The notes: generated by a model not told the origin, from the letters alone. A stretch of 64,000 nucleotides of DNA from Paenibacillus vietnamensis (GCF_020169515.1 NZ_JAHMHW010000023.1:1-64000), one strand, 5' to 3'. Shown: positions 1-8,760, numbered from the stretch's first letter. Translations and numbers: made by a program.

Positions 1-136
1 GGGAGAGTAACTGAACCATGATCGAAGTCACTCGTGAAGCAGGCCCGGCTTAAGCGGAATGTTCAGATGCCGACCTTGAAGTGAATCTAAGAAGCAGAAT
101 CATCCGGTGCGGAATGGACGTCGCCAAGCACGGGAA
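1..136. other. unassigned left-edge sequence
   Basis: All three forward frames carry stops within the first 25 bases, and no family of structured RNA was recognised. It ends in a terminator at 137-166, so it is probably the 3' part of a transcript (untranslated tail or small RNA) that begins left of the window. Confidence 0.3.
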
Positions 137-166
137 GCCTGTCGCAGTTATGCGGCAGGTTTTTTG
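137..166 (+). terminator. rho-independent terminator
   Basis: Arms GCCTGTCGC and GCGGCAGGT enclose a short loop and are followed by TTTTTT. It ends the transcript that enters from the left edge. Confidence 0.75.
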
Positions 167-264
167 TTGTGCTTGATGAGTGGCGCGGTTTTTTGTGTTT
201 CCTTTATCTGCTTTTTGGCTGTATGATTATGGTGGCTTGAGAAAAAGTGTAAGCAGGGAGGCAT

Positions 265-1467
265 ATGTCAATGAAACCGCTAAACGTAGAAATAAAACCC
301 GTTACTTTGGAGCATTTTAATGAAAGTATGGCACTTTCGCAGTTTGCTTTTCAGTACGAAAGGACGGAGCAGGAGCTTGAGCAAACGAAGGATCAGCTTC
401 AAGACGAGCCGGCCGATCGCTGGGGATCCTTTATTAATGGACAGATGGCGGCGCAAGCAACCGTACTGGAGCTGCAAACCTACATTAACGGCAGGCCATT
501 CGCGATGGGTGGGCTGGCAGGCGTGGCGACGTGGCCGGAATATAGAAGGCAGGGCTTAGTCGCAAAGCTGCTCGTTCATTCGCTTCAAACGATGAAGGAA
601 AAGGGACTTACAATTTCTTTTCTACATCCGTTTGCATTCGGATTTTATCGAAGGTTTGGCTGGGAGACTTATACCGAACATAAATCTTACACGATTAAGG
701 CAGACCAGCTGCCGCTGCGTACGGCTGTTGCCGGTCGAGTCGCAAGACATTCCGGCTCTTATGATTTGCTGTATCCGATATATGAGGGTTATGCTTCGAA
801 ATATAACGGATCTCTTATGCGTACGGAGCAATGGTGGAAGTACCGCATCGCCAAACGAAAGCCGGGGCAAATCGCCGTTTATTACAATGAGCAGGAACAG
901 CCGGAAGGTTATCTGATTTACGAAGTGAAGGAAATGAAGCTTCGCGTTCATGAGCTTGTAAGCTTGAGCCAAGAGGCCAGCTCGGGCTTGTGGTCTTTTA
1001 TCGCTCAACATGATTCGATGATCGGAGAGTTGACCGTAACGGTACCATCCGACGATTTGTTACCCTTTACTTTGTCGAATCCGAGAATCAAGCAGGAAAT
1101 TATACCGTACTTTATGGCTCGCATCGTCGATGCCGAAGCCTTTGTCAGGCAGTATCCGTTTGAGGCTTCCGATCGGGAGGATCAGTTACTGGTTGAGCTT
1201 ACGGACATTCATGCCGAATGGAACGAAGGCTGCTTTTTGCTTCGGATATCTCCTGAAGGGAAGGCGGAAATGGTACGCATTAAAGAAAAAATAAACCATT
1301 CGATGACGATAACAACGGATATCGGTACCTTTACCTGTATGCTGTTAGGCTACCAGAAACCAGCCCGTTTGGCCCAATTGACACGCATTACCGGCGAGAG
1401 CGAAGCTATTAAACGCTTACAAGCGCGTATTCCCGAACGAACGACGTATTTGCCCGACTTTTTCTGA
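265..1467 (+). CDS. Eis-like GNAT family N-acetyltransferase
   Basis: Predicted cytoplasmic acetyl-CoA-dependent N-acetyltransferase of 400 residues. The acetyl-CoA loop RRQGLVAKLL lies at about residues 94-103 and the family block FGFYRRFGWE at about 125-134. The remaining length fits the Eis layout of two GNAT folds plus a C-terminal sterol-carrier-like domain (about 290-400). The ATG follows AGGGAGG at good spacing. Eis-type enzymes acetylate amines such as aminoglycosides or peptides, but the substrate here cannot be read from sequence. It stands alone, upstream of guaB, which has its own promoter. Confidence 0.85.
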   Translation: MSMKPLNVEIKPVTLEHFNESMALSQFAFQYERTEQELEQTKDQLQDEPADRWGSFINGQMAAQATVLELQTYINGRPFAMGGLAGVATWPEYRRQGLVAKLLVHSLQTMKEKGLTISFLHPFAFGFYRRFGWETYTEHKSYTIKADQLPLRTAVAGRVARHSGSYDLLYPIYEGYASKYNGSLMRTEQWWKYRIAKRKPGQIAVYYNEQEQPEGYLIYEVKEMKLRVHELVSLSQEASSGLWSFIAQHDSMIGELTVTVPSDDLLPFTLSNPRIKQEIIPYFMARIVDAEAFVRQYPFEASDREDQLLVELTDIHAEWNEGCFLLRISPEGKAEMVRIKEKINHSMTITTDIGTFTCMLLGYQKPARLAQLTRITGESEAIKRLQARIPERTTYLPDFF

Positions 1468-1533
1468 GGAAATGATCGCTGCAGCTTCATTGAAGTCCGT
1501 AAACATACGGGAAATACAAGCTGTGCTTGAGCC

Positions 1534-1562
1534 TTGACAGCCTATACCCCCTCTGCTAATAT
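1534..1562 (+). promoter_or_regulatory. SigA promoter of guaB
   Basis: TTGACA (1534-1539) and TAATAT (1557-1562) are separated by 17 bases, with TGC directly before the -10 giving an extended -10. It sits about 50 bases upstream of the guaB start. No purine riboswitch was seen between promoter and gene. Confidence 0.75.
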
Positions 1563-1610
1563 TGCAATAATATACGTGAGACGTACTGAAAATAAGGGAG
1601 GAACATACTC

Positions 1611-3068
1611 GTGTGGGAAACGAAATTCGCCAAAGAAGGGCTAACGTTTGACGACGTCCTGCTTATTCCGCGCAAATCAGAAGTGCTGCCTAGGGAAGTT
1701 GACATCTCGACCCGATTGAGCGAGAAGATCAAGCTGAATATTCCGCTTATTAGTGCAGGCATGGACACCGTTACCGAATCCGCTTTGGCGATTGCAATAG
1801 CGCGTGAGGGTGGTATCGGCATTATTCACAAGAATATGTCGGTTGCACAGCAAGCGGAGGAAGTAGATCGCGTTAAGCGTTCGGAGAGCGGCGTTATCAC
1901 CAATCCGTTTTCGCTTACGCCGGATCATCATGTTTATGACGCAGAGGAATTGATGGGCAAATACCGCATCTCCGGCGTACCGATCGTTGACCAGGATAAG
2001 AAGCTGGTCGGCATTTTGACAAACCGCGACTTGCGTTTCGTTCACGATTACTCGATTAAAATACACGAAGTTATGACTCGCGAAGAGCTGGTTACGGCTC
2101 CGGTAGGCACGACGCTGCAGGAAGCGGAAATTTTGCTTCAGAAACACAAGATCGAAAAGCTGCCGCTCGTTGACGAGACTAACACGCTTAAAGGCCTTAT
2201 TACTATTAAAGATATCGAGAAAGCGATTCAGTTCCCGAATGCGGCAAAGGACGAGCACGGACGTTTGCTTTGCGGAGCGGCTGTCGGTATTTCCAAAGAT
2301 ACGATGGATCGTGCCGATGCACTTGTGCAAGCCGGCATTGACGTACTGGTAGTCGATTCGGCGCACGGCCATCACATCAACATTCTCGAAGCGGTTCGCA
2401 AGCTGCGCGCGGCTTATCCGGATCTGACGATCATCGCCGGCAACGTTGCTACAGGCGAGGCTACACGCGATTTGATCGAAGCCGGCGCTTCTGTTGTTAA
2501 GGTGGGCATCGGGCCGGGCTCGATTTGTACAACCCGTGTAATCGCAGGTATCGGCGTACCGCAAATTACGGCAATTTACGATTGCGCATCGGTAGCCCGT
2601 GAATACAACATTCCGGTCATTGCCGACGGCGGGATTAAATACTCTGGCGATATTACGAAGGCAATCGCATCCGGAGCGAGCGCGATTATGATCGGAAGCT
2701 TGTTTGCAGGTACGGCTGAAAGCCCTGGCGAGACCGAAATTTTCCAAGGCCGCAGCTTCAAAGTATACCGTGGTATGGGCTCGCTTGGCGCGATGAAGGA
2801 AGGAAGCAAGGACCGTTACTTCCAGGAGAACGAGAACAAGCTTGTTCCGGAAGGTATCGAAGGCCGCGTTCCTTACAAAGGGCCTCTTGCAGATACGGTT
2901 CATCAGCTGCTTGGCGGCTTGCGTTCCGGTATGGGTTACTGCGGAACGGCTTCGCTTAACGAATTGAAGAACGACACCCAGTTTGTACGCATTACCGGAT
3001 CCGGTCTCCGCGAGAGCCATCCGCATGACGTGCAAATTACGAAGGAAGCGCCGAACTACTCTTTGTAA
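1611..3068 (+). CDS. guaB: IMP dehydrogenase
   Basis: Catalyses NAD-dependent oxidation of IMP to XMP, the committed step of GMP synthesis. The 485-residue length is typical. An IMPDH barrel is interrupted by a pair of CBS domains at about residues 97-215. The catalytic loop GSICTTR places the nucleophile at Cys306, preceded by the phosphate-binding GIGPGS. The GTG start follows AAGGGAGG. It is monocistronic: own promoter upstream, terminator at 3094. The guaB-dacA-pdxS-pdxT-serS order is the same as in Bacillus near the origin. Confidence 0.98.
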   Translation: MWETKFAKEGLTFDDVLLIPRKSEVLPREVDISTRLSEKIKLNIPLISAGMDTVTESALAIAIAREGGIGIIHKNMSVAQQAEEVDRVKRSESGVITNPFSLTPDHHVYDAEELMGKYRISGVPIVDQDKKLVGILTNRDLRFVHDYSIKIHEVMTREELVTAPVGTTLQEAEILLQKHKIEKLPLVDETNTLKGLITIKDIEKAIQFPNAAKDEHGRLLCGAAVGISKDTMDRADALVQAGIDVLVVDSAHGHHINILEAVRKLRAAYPDLTIIAGNVATGEATRDLIEAGASVVKVGIGPGSICTTRVIAGIGVPQITAIYDCASVAREYNIPVIADGGIKYSGDITKAIASGASAIMIGSLFAGTAESPGETEIFQGRSFKVYRGMGSLGAMKEGSKDRYFQENENKLVPEGIEGRVPYKGPLADTVHQLLGGLRSGMGYCGTASLNELKNDTQFVRITGSGLRESHPHDVQITKEAPNYSL

Positions 3069-3093
3069 GCTCGACCCGCTTAATGGGCAAATA

Positions 3094-3137
3094 GACAGAC
3101 AGGAACAAGCGGACGACGCTTTTCCTGTCTGTTTTTT
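3094..3137 (+). terminator. terminator of guaB
   Basis: Arms ACAGACAGGAA (3095) and TTCCTGTCTGT (3122) with a loop of about 16 bases, then TTTTTT. Confidence 0.85.
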
Positions 3138-3179
3138 ATATGAATGAATACTCATACACTTGTAACCTACTAAGAGGTT

Positions 3180-3209
3180 TAATTGTAAGGGGACGATATG
3201 TTACAATTA
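3180..3209. promoter_or_regulatory. perfect inverted repeat upstream of dacA
   Basis: TAATTGTAA (3180-3188) and TTACAATTA (3201-3209) are exact reverse complements separated by 12 bases, 38 bases before the dacA start. The symmetry suggests a dimeric regulator site or an mRNA hairpin; no regulator can be named. Confidence 0.4.
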
Positions 3210-3246
3210 TCAACGGACAATTTATGTGGGAAAAGGGGAGAAGACG

Positions 3247-4545
3247 TTGAAGGTTATGGTAAGACCGGTACGGTTGATGACGGTCATCGCCGCATGCTTG
3301 GCGATATGGATGGTTGTGCTGTCCCTTGGCTCAACTACGGCACTTGCGGTAGGATACGCTAATCGGCCTAGCACGGAGAATGCCCTCGGTTTGCAGGTTA
3401 AATCGGCAATACTAATGGAAGCAGAGTCGGGGCAAATATTGTTTGATGTAAATTCGGACGAGCCTCTTCCACCGGCAAGCATGACGAAGCTGATGACGGA
3501 ATATATCGTGCTCAAGGAAATCAATGAGGGACGGTTGAAATGGGATCAAACCATTTCCGTAACAGCTGAAGCGGCCGACACGCTGCCGGAAGAATCGCAA
3601 ATCTTCCTGGCTGCAGGCGATACGCATACGGTAAAGGATTTATATATAGCGATGGCGGTAGGCTCGGCGAATGACGCAACGAGGGCGCTTGCGACCCATA
3701 TTGCGGGAACGGAACAAGCATTTGTCGACAAGATGAACGAAATGGCAGACGAGCTTGGTCTAACCACAGCTGTATTTGCAAGCGCAACGGGCTTTGAAGA
3801 TACGACAGTTATTTCCGCAGCCGATCTGGCAAAGCTTGCCCGGCTTATTTTGACGCAATATCCGGAGTTTCTGGAATACTCGAGCATGCAGGACTATAAA
3901 TTCCGCGAGCGGGATGCCGAACCGATGGTTAACTTTAACTGGATGCTCGGCTCCAATGTGAATAAATCGGGACTTAAGCACTTGGCTTATGAGGGCGTTG
4001 ACGGAATGAAGACCGGATTCATCAATTCGGCTGGCTACAACTTTACAGGTACGGTGAAGAAAGGCGATCTCCGATTTATCAGCGTCGTCATGGATACGGC
4101 TACGATGTCAGCCCGTTTCATCGAGACGGCGAAACTTTATGATTACGGCTATAATACATTTGAGAAAAAGACGGTAATGGCTCCAAAAACCGTGGTAGAA
4201 TCGGTCAAAACGGTTAAGATTAAGAAGGGGAAAAAGAAAACCGTTCCTGTCGTAACCGAAAAGGACATTACCTTTATGGTGAAGAAAGGCACGGAGCCTA
4301 AAATCGAGCTGGTGAAGAGCCAGGTGAAATCCGAAGACGAGCTGGTGGCTCCGATTGCTGTCGGCACGGTTGTCGGTACGGTTACCTATAATTACACAGA
4401 TCCGGAAACAAATCAGAAGCTTGAGCATACGGTCAACCTGATCACGACGGAAGAGGCCGAAAAAGCGGGCTGGTTCCGTCTGATGTTCCGCGCGATCGGC
4501 GATTTTTTCGCGGGTTTGTTTAACGGAATCGTCAATTTGTTCTAA
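3247..4545 (+). CDS. dacA: D-alanyl-D-alanine carboxypeptidase (PBP5-like)
   Basis: Serine DD-carboxypeptidase that trims the terminal D-Ala of peptidoglycan stem peptides outside the membrane. The three S11-family motifs are present: SMTK (Ser78-Lys81), SAN (Ser140) and KTG (Lys255). An N-terminal hydrophobic stretch is an export signal. The C-terminal helix WFRLMFRAIGDFFAGLF is the amphipathic membrane anchor usual for PBP5. I chose the TTG at 3247 because GGGGAG lies six bases upstream; GTG at 3226 would put that site inside the gene, and ATG at 3256 is another option. Confidence 0.95.
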   Translation: MKVMVRPVRLMTVIAACLAIWMVVLSLGSTTALAVGYANRPSTENALGLQVKSAILMEAESGQILFDVNSDEPLPPASMTKLMTEYIVLKEINEGRLKWDQTISVTAEAADTLPEESQIFLAAGDTHTVKDLYIAMAVGSANDATRALATHIAGTEQAFVDKMNEMADELGLTTAVFASATGFEDTTVISAADLAKLARLILTQYPEFLEYSSMQDYKFRERDAEPMVNFNWMLGSNVNKSGLKHLAYEGVDGMKTGFINSAGYNFTGTVKKGDLRFISVVMDTATMSARFIETAKLYDYGYNTFEKKTVMAPKTVVESVKTVKIKKGKKKTVPVVTEKDITFMVKKGTEPKIELVKSQVKSEDELVAPIAVGTVVGTVTYNYTDPETNQKLEHTVNLITTEEAEKAGWFRLMFRAIGDFFAGLFNGIVNLF

Positions 4546-4581
4546 TCCGAGTGAAAAACAAGGAAATACTGAAAACAAGGG

Positions 4582-4610
4582 TTGTCGATTATTCACGCTT
4601 CCTGTAAAAT
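4582..4610 (+). promoter_or_regulatory. promoter of pdxST
   Basis: TTGTCG (4582-4587) and TAAAAT (4605-4610), 17-base spacer, 63 bases before the pdxS start. Confidence 0.55.
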
Positions 4611-4673
4611 CAATGGTTAGAACAACTACGGTAATATACAATTTGATGTATGGATAATAGGAGGAAATGTAGG

Positions 4674-5555
4674 ATGGAAACAGGTACATCGCGCGTTAAA
4701 CGCGGTATGGCGGAAATGCAAAAAGGCGGCGTAATCATGGACGTTATGAACGCCGAGCAAGCGAAGGTCGCGGAAGCGGCGGGAGCGACGGCGGTAATGG
4801 CGCTTGAGCGCGTGCCTTCCGATATTCGCGCTGCCGGCGGCGTGGCTCGTATGGCTGATCCGACGATCGTGGAAGAGGTAATGAAGGTAGTTTCCATTCC
4901 GGTTATGGCGAAAGCGCGTATCGGTCATTACGTGGAAGCGAAAGTGCTTGAATCGATGGGCGTTGATTATATTGACGAAAGCGAAGTTCTGACGCCTGCG
5001 GATGAAGTATTCCATATTAGCAAAAATGAATTTACGATTCCTTTCGTATGCGGTGCGAAGGATCTCGGCGAAGCTTTGCGTCGTATTCAAGAAGGTGCTG
5101 CAATGCTTCGTACAAAGGGCGAGCCTGGAACGGGCAACATCGTCGAAGCGGTACGCCACCTGCGTTTGATCAACGGTCAAATCCGTAAGGTACAAGGCTT
5201 GTCGAAGGACGAGCTTTATCATGAAGCCAAGCTGCTGGGCGTTCCTTACGAGCTGCTGCTGAATGTTCACGAGACTGGCAAGCTTCCGGTCGTTAACTTT
5301 GCTGCAGGCGGTGTAGCAACACCATCCGACGCGGCGCTTATGATGCATTTGGGAGCGGACGGCGTGTTCGTGGGCTCCGGCATTTTCAAATCGGACAGCC
5401 CTGAGAAGTTCGCTCGCGCCATCGTTGAAGCGACTACTCATTACCAGGACTACAAGCTGATTGCCGAAGTATCCAAAAACCTCGGCACTCCGATGAAGGG
5501 CATCGAAATTTCCAAGCTGGAAGCGGCTCAGCGTATGCAGGACCGCGGAATTTAA
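4674..5555 (+). CDS. pdxS: pyridoxal 5'-phosphate synthase, lyase subunit
   Basis: Synthase half of the PLP synthase complex: condenses ribose 5-phosphate, glyceraldehyde 3-phosphate and ammonia into PLP. It has 293 residues, as usual for the family. The block PVMAKARIGH carries Lys80, corresponding to the sugar-binding lysine of PdxS. The C-terminal half holds the phosphate-binding GADGVFVGSG. The ATG at 4674 follows AGGAGGAAATG; an earlier in-frame ATG at 4650 would put that ribosome site inside the gene. It forms an operon with pdxT, 77 bases downstream. Confidence 0.98.
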   Translation: METGTSRVKRGMAEMQKGGVIMDVMNAEQAKVAEAAGATAVMALERVPSDIRAAGGVARMADPTIVEEVMKVVSIPVMAKARIGHYVEAKVLESMGVDYIDESEVLTPADEVFHISKNEFTIPFVCGAKDLGEALRRIQEGAAMLRTKGEPGTGNIVEAVRHLRLINGQIRKVQGLSKDELYHEAKLLGVPYELLLNVHETGKLPVVNFAAGGVATPSDAALMMHLGADGVFVGSGIFKSDSPEKFARAIVEATTHYQDYKLIAEVSKNLGTPMKGIEISKLEAAQRMQDRGI

Positions 5556-5632
5556 TAGAGGTGACAAGCAGGTGCCGGCTCAGCGCGAATAGCGCCGCCG
5601 GCTCTTGCCCGTAAAGGAAGGCGAATAATTCG

Positions 5633-6217
5633 ATGAAGATAGGCGTTTTGGCGCTTCAAGGCGCTGTAGCGGAGCATATTAGGAGCTTGGAATCTGCAGG
5701 CGCGGAAGCCGTTGCGGTGAAACGGGTTGAGCAGCTGGATGAGCTGCAAGGTCTTGTTATCCCGGGCGGCGAAAGCACCACGATTGGCAAGCTCATGCGG
5801 AAATACGGATTTATGGACGCACTGCGCGATTTCTCGGAGCAAGGAAAACCGTTGTTCGGCACCTGTGCGGGATTGATTGTACTGGCGGATCACATCGAAG
5901 GCCAGGAAGAAGCGCATCTCCGTGTAATGGATATGACGGTTGCGCGCAACGCTTTCGGGCGTCAGCGCGAAAGCTTCGAGACGGACCTGCAGGTGAAGGG
6001 CATCGAGGAGCCGGTTCGGGCCGTATTCATACGTGCGCCGTTAATTAAAAAAGTTGGACCGGAAGTTGACGTTCTATCGACCTATAATGATGAGATTGTC
6101 ACGGCCAGACAAGGGCACTTGCTTGCCGTATCCTATCATCCGGAGCTGACGGACGATTACAGTCTGCATTCCTATTTTGTGGATATGGTGAAAGAAGCGG
6201 CAGCAAGCAAGGCTTGA
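5633..6217 (+). CDS. pdxT: pyridoxal 5'-phosphate synthase, glutaminase subunit
   Basis: Class I glutamine amidotransferase of 194 residues that supplies ammonia to PdxS. The nucleophile is Cys78 in GTCAGL and the His169-Glu171 pair lies in YHPELTDD, so the triad is complete. The oxyanion segment GGESTT is present near residue 47. The ATG follows AAGGAAGG. It is co-transcribed with pdxS; a short GC-rich dyad (GCCGGC repeats) lies in the intergenic gap. No terminator is seen before serS. Confidence 0.97.
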   Translation: MKIGVLALQGAVAEHIRSLESAGAEAVAVKRVEQLDELQGLVIPGGESTTIGKLMRKYGFMDALRDFSEQGKPLFGTCAGLIVLADHIEGQEEAHLRVMDMTVARNAFGRQRESFETDLQVKGIEEPVRAVFIRAPLIKKVGPEVDVLSTYNDEIVTARQGHLLAVSYHPELTDDYSLHSYFVDMVKEAAASKA

Positions 6218-6271
6218 TCGGTTCAATACAAGTGCACACACTACTCCCTTCAGAGAGGGGCTTTACTTACC

Positions 6272-7552
6272 GTGTTGGATGTTAAATTGCTTAGAAATGA
6301 CTTTGAGAAGGTCGAGCAGGCGCTGCGCAACCGCGGTGCATCGCTCGATTTGATTGCCGATTTCCCGGTGCTGGACACGAAGCGCCGCGATTTGATTCAG
6401 GAAACGGAAAATTTGAAAAACCGCAGAAATACGGTTTCTCAAGAAGTAGCCAAGCTTAAAAAATCGGGCGGAGATGCCGATGCGCTTATTGTCGAAATGA
6501 GAGAAGTCGGCGATCGCATCAAGGAGCTGGACGAGGAGCTGCGCGCACTGGAGGTTCAGGTGGATGAGCTGACTCAGGCGATTCCGAATATTCCAAGCGA
6601 CAGCGTCCCGGTTGGCAAATCCGAGGAAGATAACGTAGAACTGCGGCGCAACGGCGATATTCCTGCTTTTGACTTTGAGCCTAAGCCTCATTGGGAAATC
6701 GCTCAAGCGTTAGGCATTCTGGATTTTGAACGGGCGGGCAAGGTAACGGGCTCCAGGTTCACGTTTTACCGCGGGTTAGGCGCACGTCTGGAACGCGCCC
6801 TAATCAGCTTTATGATGGATCTTCACAGCGACCGGCATGGTTACGAGGAAGTGCTGCCGCCGTATATCGTGAACCGCGACAGCCTTTTCGGCACCGGACA
6901 GCTTCCGAAGTTTGAGGAGGATCTGTTCAAGCTGACGGATTCGGAGTACTACCTTATTCCTACGGCAGAGGTACCGGTTACGAATCTGCATCGCGAGGAA
7001 ATCTTGACGGCTGAAGAGCTGCCTAAATATTTTGTCGCATACAGCTCCTGCTTCCGTTCGGAGGCGGGCTCGGCAGGCCGGGATACGCGCGGATTGATCC
7101 GCCAGCATCAGTTCAACAAAGTGGAGCTGATCAAGCTTACGAAGCCTGAGGAGTCGTACGACGAGCTTGAGAAGATGACGGCGAATGCGGAGAAGGTTCT
7201 GCAGCTTCTAGGGCTGCCATACCGCGTTCTGGCGCTTTGTACGGGCGATATGGGCTTTACGGCCGCCAAGACATACGATCTTGAGGTATGGCTGCCAAGC
7301 GCGGCGACGTACCGCGAAATTTCATCCTGCTCGAACGTAGAGGATTTCCAAGCTCGCCGTGCAGGCATTCGCTTCCGCAGAGACGCGAAGAGCAAACCGG
7401 AATTCGTGCATACGCTGAACGGCTCGGGGCTTGCGGTCGGAAGAACGTTTGCCGCCATTATCGAGAACTATCAGCAAGCGGACGGATCGGTCACGATTCC
7501 CGAAGTGCTGCGTCCATACATGGGCGGCATCAGCTCCATCGAGCTACGCTAA
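6272..7552 (+). CDS. serS: seryl-tRNA synthetase
   Basis: Class II synthetase charging tRNA-Ser, 426 residues. The N-terminal antiparallel coiled coil (about residues 1-105) binds the long variable arm of tRNA-Ser. Motif 2 is seen around FRSEAGSAGRDTRG and motif 3 around NGSGLAVGRTFAAIIENYQ. The GTG at 6272 follows AGAGAGGGG and gives the usual MLDVKLLR start. Unlike Bacillus serS there is no room for a T-box leader (54 bases after pdxT). A tRNA-Ser gene lies directly downstream. Confidence 0.98.
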   Translation: MLDVKLLRNDFEKVEQALRNRGASLDLIADFPVLDTKRRDLIQETENLKNRRNTVSQEVAKLKKSGGDADALIVEMREVGDRIKELDEELRALEVQVDELTQAIPNIPSDSVPVGKSEEDNVELRRNGDIPAFDFEPKPHWEIAQALGILDFERAGKVTGSRFTFYRGLGARLERALISFMMDLHSDRHGYEEVLPPYIVNRDSLFGTGQLPKFEEDLFKLTDSEYYLIPTAEVPVTNLHREEILTAEELPKYFVAYSSCFRSEAGSAGRDTRGLIRQHQFNKVELIKLTKPEESYDELEKMTANAEKVLQLLGLPYRVLALCTGDMGFTAAKTYDLEVWLPSAATYREISSCSNVEDFQARRAGIRFRRDAKSKPEFVHTLNGSGLAVGRTFAAIIENYQQADGSVTIPEVLRPYMGGISSIELR

Positions 7553-7563
7553 AGCTTAATTTT

Positions 7564-7613
7564 TACCACAAGCCAAAATTGACTTGCTTCTGTATTTTGG
7601 CTTGTGGTACAAT
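7564..7613 (+). promoter_or_regulatory. 16-bp perfect inverted repeat overlapping tRNA-Ser promoter
   Basis: TACCACAAGCCAAAAT (7564-7579) is an exact reverse complement of 7594-7609 with a 14-base loop. Its 3' arm overlaps the likely tRNA promoter: TTGCTT (7584-7589), 18 bases, TACAAT (7608-7613). On the plus strand it may end serS transcription, but no T-run follows; on the minus strand AAAAATT-type sequence follows instead. Confidence 0.5.
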
Positions 7614-7636
7614 ACGATTTGTTACGATTTCAATAT

Positions 7637-7725
7637 GGAGAGGTACCGAAGCGGTCATAACGGGGCGGTCTTGAAAACCGTTAGAGCGCAAGCTCACGTG
7701 GGTTCGAGTCCCACCCTCTCCGCCA
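7637..7725 (+). tRNA. tRNA-Ser (UGA)
   Basis: The acceptor stem GGAGAGG pairs with CCTCTCC. The anticodon loop CTTGAAA (7670-7676) gives anticodon TGA. A long variable arm, typical for serine tRNA, and the T-loop GGTTCGAGTCC follow. The CCA end is encoded. Confidence 0.97.
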
Positions 7726-7748
7726 GCAATCTCAACTACATAAGATCA

Positions 7749-7779
7749 AGTCCAGACGCATGCGTTTGGGCTTTTTTTG
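7749..7779 (+). terminator. terminator of tRNA-Ser
   Basis: Ten-pair stem AGTCCAGACG / CGTTTGGGCT around CATG, followed by a T-run. Confidence 0.85.
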
Positions 7780-7845
7780 TACCTGCACGATCGTATAAAA
7801 ACAACGCCGCCTTCGCATGTTAAAGCTTGTGGAGGTGCTTCTAAC

Positions 7846-8193
7846 ATGGGCAAATCAGATGAGCTAAAAGTGGATCAAGGACAATTGGCGGAAGCATGGA
7901 GCAGAACGCTGCCGGTGGTTATGAACAAAGCCGACCGAAGCACGGTGCTGCCGGACGAAGCCGATACGAATGCCCTTCGGGTAACGATTGATACAGCGGG
8001 TCATCAACAGTATTCTTTTGATTTTAAAGTCACCTACGTGGATAGCCGCGAAGTGCGGGTCGAGCTGATCGATGTGGAAAAGGGCAATATTAACATCGAT
8101 GAACGCGGTGAAATCATTCAGCAGCTTATCCAGGATTATACGAGACATCTTCATGAATGCGCACAATCGCTTCAACAGCTGACTCACGCATAG
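7846..8193 (+). CDS. hypothetical protein, 115 aa
   Basis: Not recognised. A soluble, acidic protein without signal peptide or membrane segment. The N-terminal half alternates strand-like segments (ALRVTIDTAG, YSFDFKVTYVD, VRVELIDVEKG) and the C-terminus is helical and His-rich (QDYTRHLHECAQ). The ATG at 7846 follows GGAGGTG; an earlier in-frame start would overlap the tRNA terminator region. It is the first of three small genes in a row, the third resembling a spore protein, so a role in the spore is possible but unproven. Confidence 0.7.
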   Translation: MGKSDELKVDQGQLAEAWSRTLPVVMNKADRSTVLPDEADTNALRVTIDTAGHQQYSFDFKVTYVDSREVRVELIDVEKGNINIDERGEIIQQLIQDYTRHLHECAQSLQQLTHA

Positions 8194-8208
8194 AAGGGAA
8201 GAGTGTAC

Positions 8209-8385
8209 ATGTCTAAGGCAAAAGGGACAGCGGATAAAAATTTAACGAATGTTGTAGAGGCGCTGGAAACGACACCGGTGAACAGCCACCATGCCCAACA
8301 GCTTCAGCAGGATAAAAACGACCGCCGCCATCAAGACTCGTTGAATTTCGATCAGCCGTCCGATTTGGGGCATCCAAGAAGCTAA
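8209..8385 (+). CDS. small hydrophilic protein, 58 aa
   Basis: Not recognised. The protein is very hydrophilic, rich in Gln, Asn, Asp and His, with no hydrophobic core or signal peptide, in the manner of small spore-core proteins. The ATG at 8209 follows GAAGGGAAG and lies 15 bases after the stop of the preceding gene, so the two are probably translated from one mRNA. The family is uncertain. Confidence 0.6.
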   Translation: MSKAKGTADKNLTNVVEALETTPVNSHHAQQLQQDKNDRRHQDSLNFDQPSDLGHPRS

Positions 8386-8452
8386 CGGGTCACCGGTATT
8401 GATGCCTCTAAGGTAATGTAAGATCAAGAACATAGCGGAAGGTGTGGCTTGA

Positions 8453-8605
8453 ATGACGAAACCAGACAGCTATCCGGTACCGGACAGCAATCCGAGCAAC
8501 GTGAAGAGAAGGCAAAATAACGACAATCGCCCGCAGGCTCCTTTATCCGGATCCAAGAAAACGAAGCAGAACAATCACGTGAGCCACTTGAATCCGGAGG
8601 GTTAA
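8453..8605 (+). CDS. sspP: small acid-soluble spore protein P-like
   Basis: A 50-residue basic protein encoded after GGAAGGTG. Its segment PLSGSKKTKQNNH strongly resembles the core of SspP from Bacillus (PLSGSKKVKNRNH as I remember it), and the Asn/Pro/Gln-rich remainder fits. SspP is a minor protein of the spore core made in the forespore. A hairpin terminator follows at 8652. No SigF/SigG promoter was assigned. Family membership rests on memory of the Bacillus protein. Confidence 0.7.
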   Translation: MTKPDSYPVPDSNPSNVKRRQNNDNRPQAPLSGSKKTKQNNHVSHLNPEG

Positions 8606-8651
8606 ATGTAACGTAAAGCAAGCCGATGGTCTTATCGTGAATAGATCAAAC

Positions 8652-8686
8652 GTCCCGTTTCAGATTTATGGAACGGGATTTTTTGG
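8652..8686 (+). terminator. terminator after the small-gene cluster
   Basis: GTCCCGTTT and GGAACGGGAT pair around a loop of about 9 bases and are followed by TTTTT. Confidence 0.75.
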
Positions 8687-8760
8687 TTACTGCTTCTAAA
8701 AGACCCTTTTATATTATAGAATGGAGGTGTTTATACAAGTTCAGGGGAGGAACATCGTAC

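Noticed and set aside
1560..1610. Purine riboswitch in front of guaB
   Set aside because: Only about 50 bases lie between promoter and start; no purine aptamer core is present.
1677..3155. 492-codon open frame antisense to guaB
   Set aside because: It mirrors a well-supported guaB in the opposite strand, has Cys/Arg-rich composition, no ribosome site and no family match.
6218..6271. T-box leader for serS
   Set aside because: Gap of 54 bases is too short and shows no T-box sequence or antiterminator.
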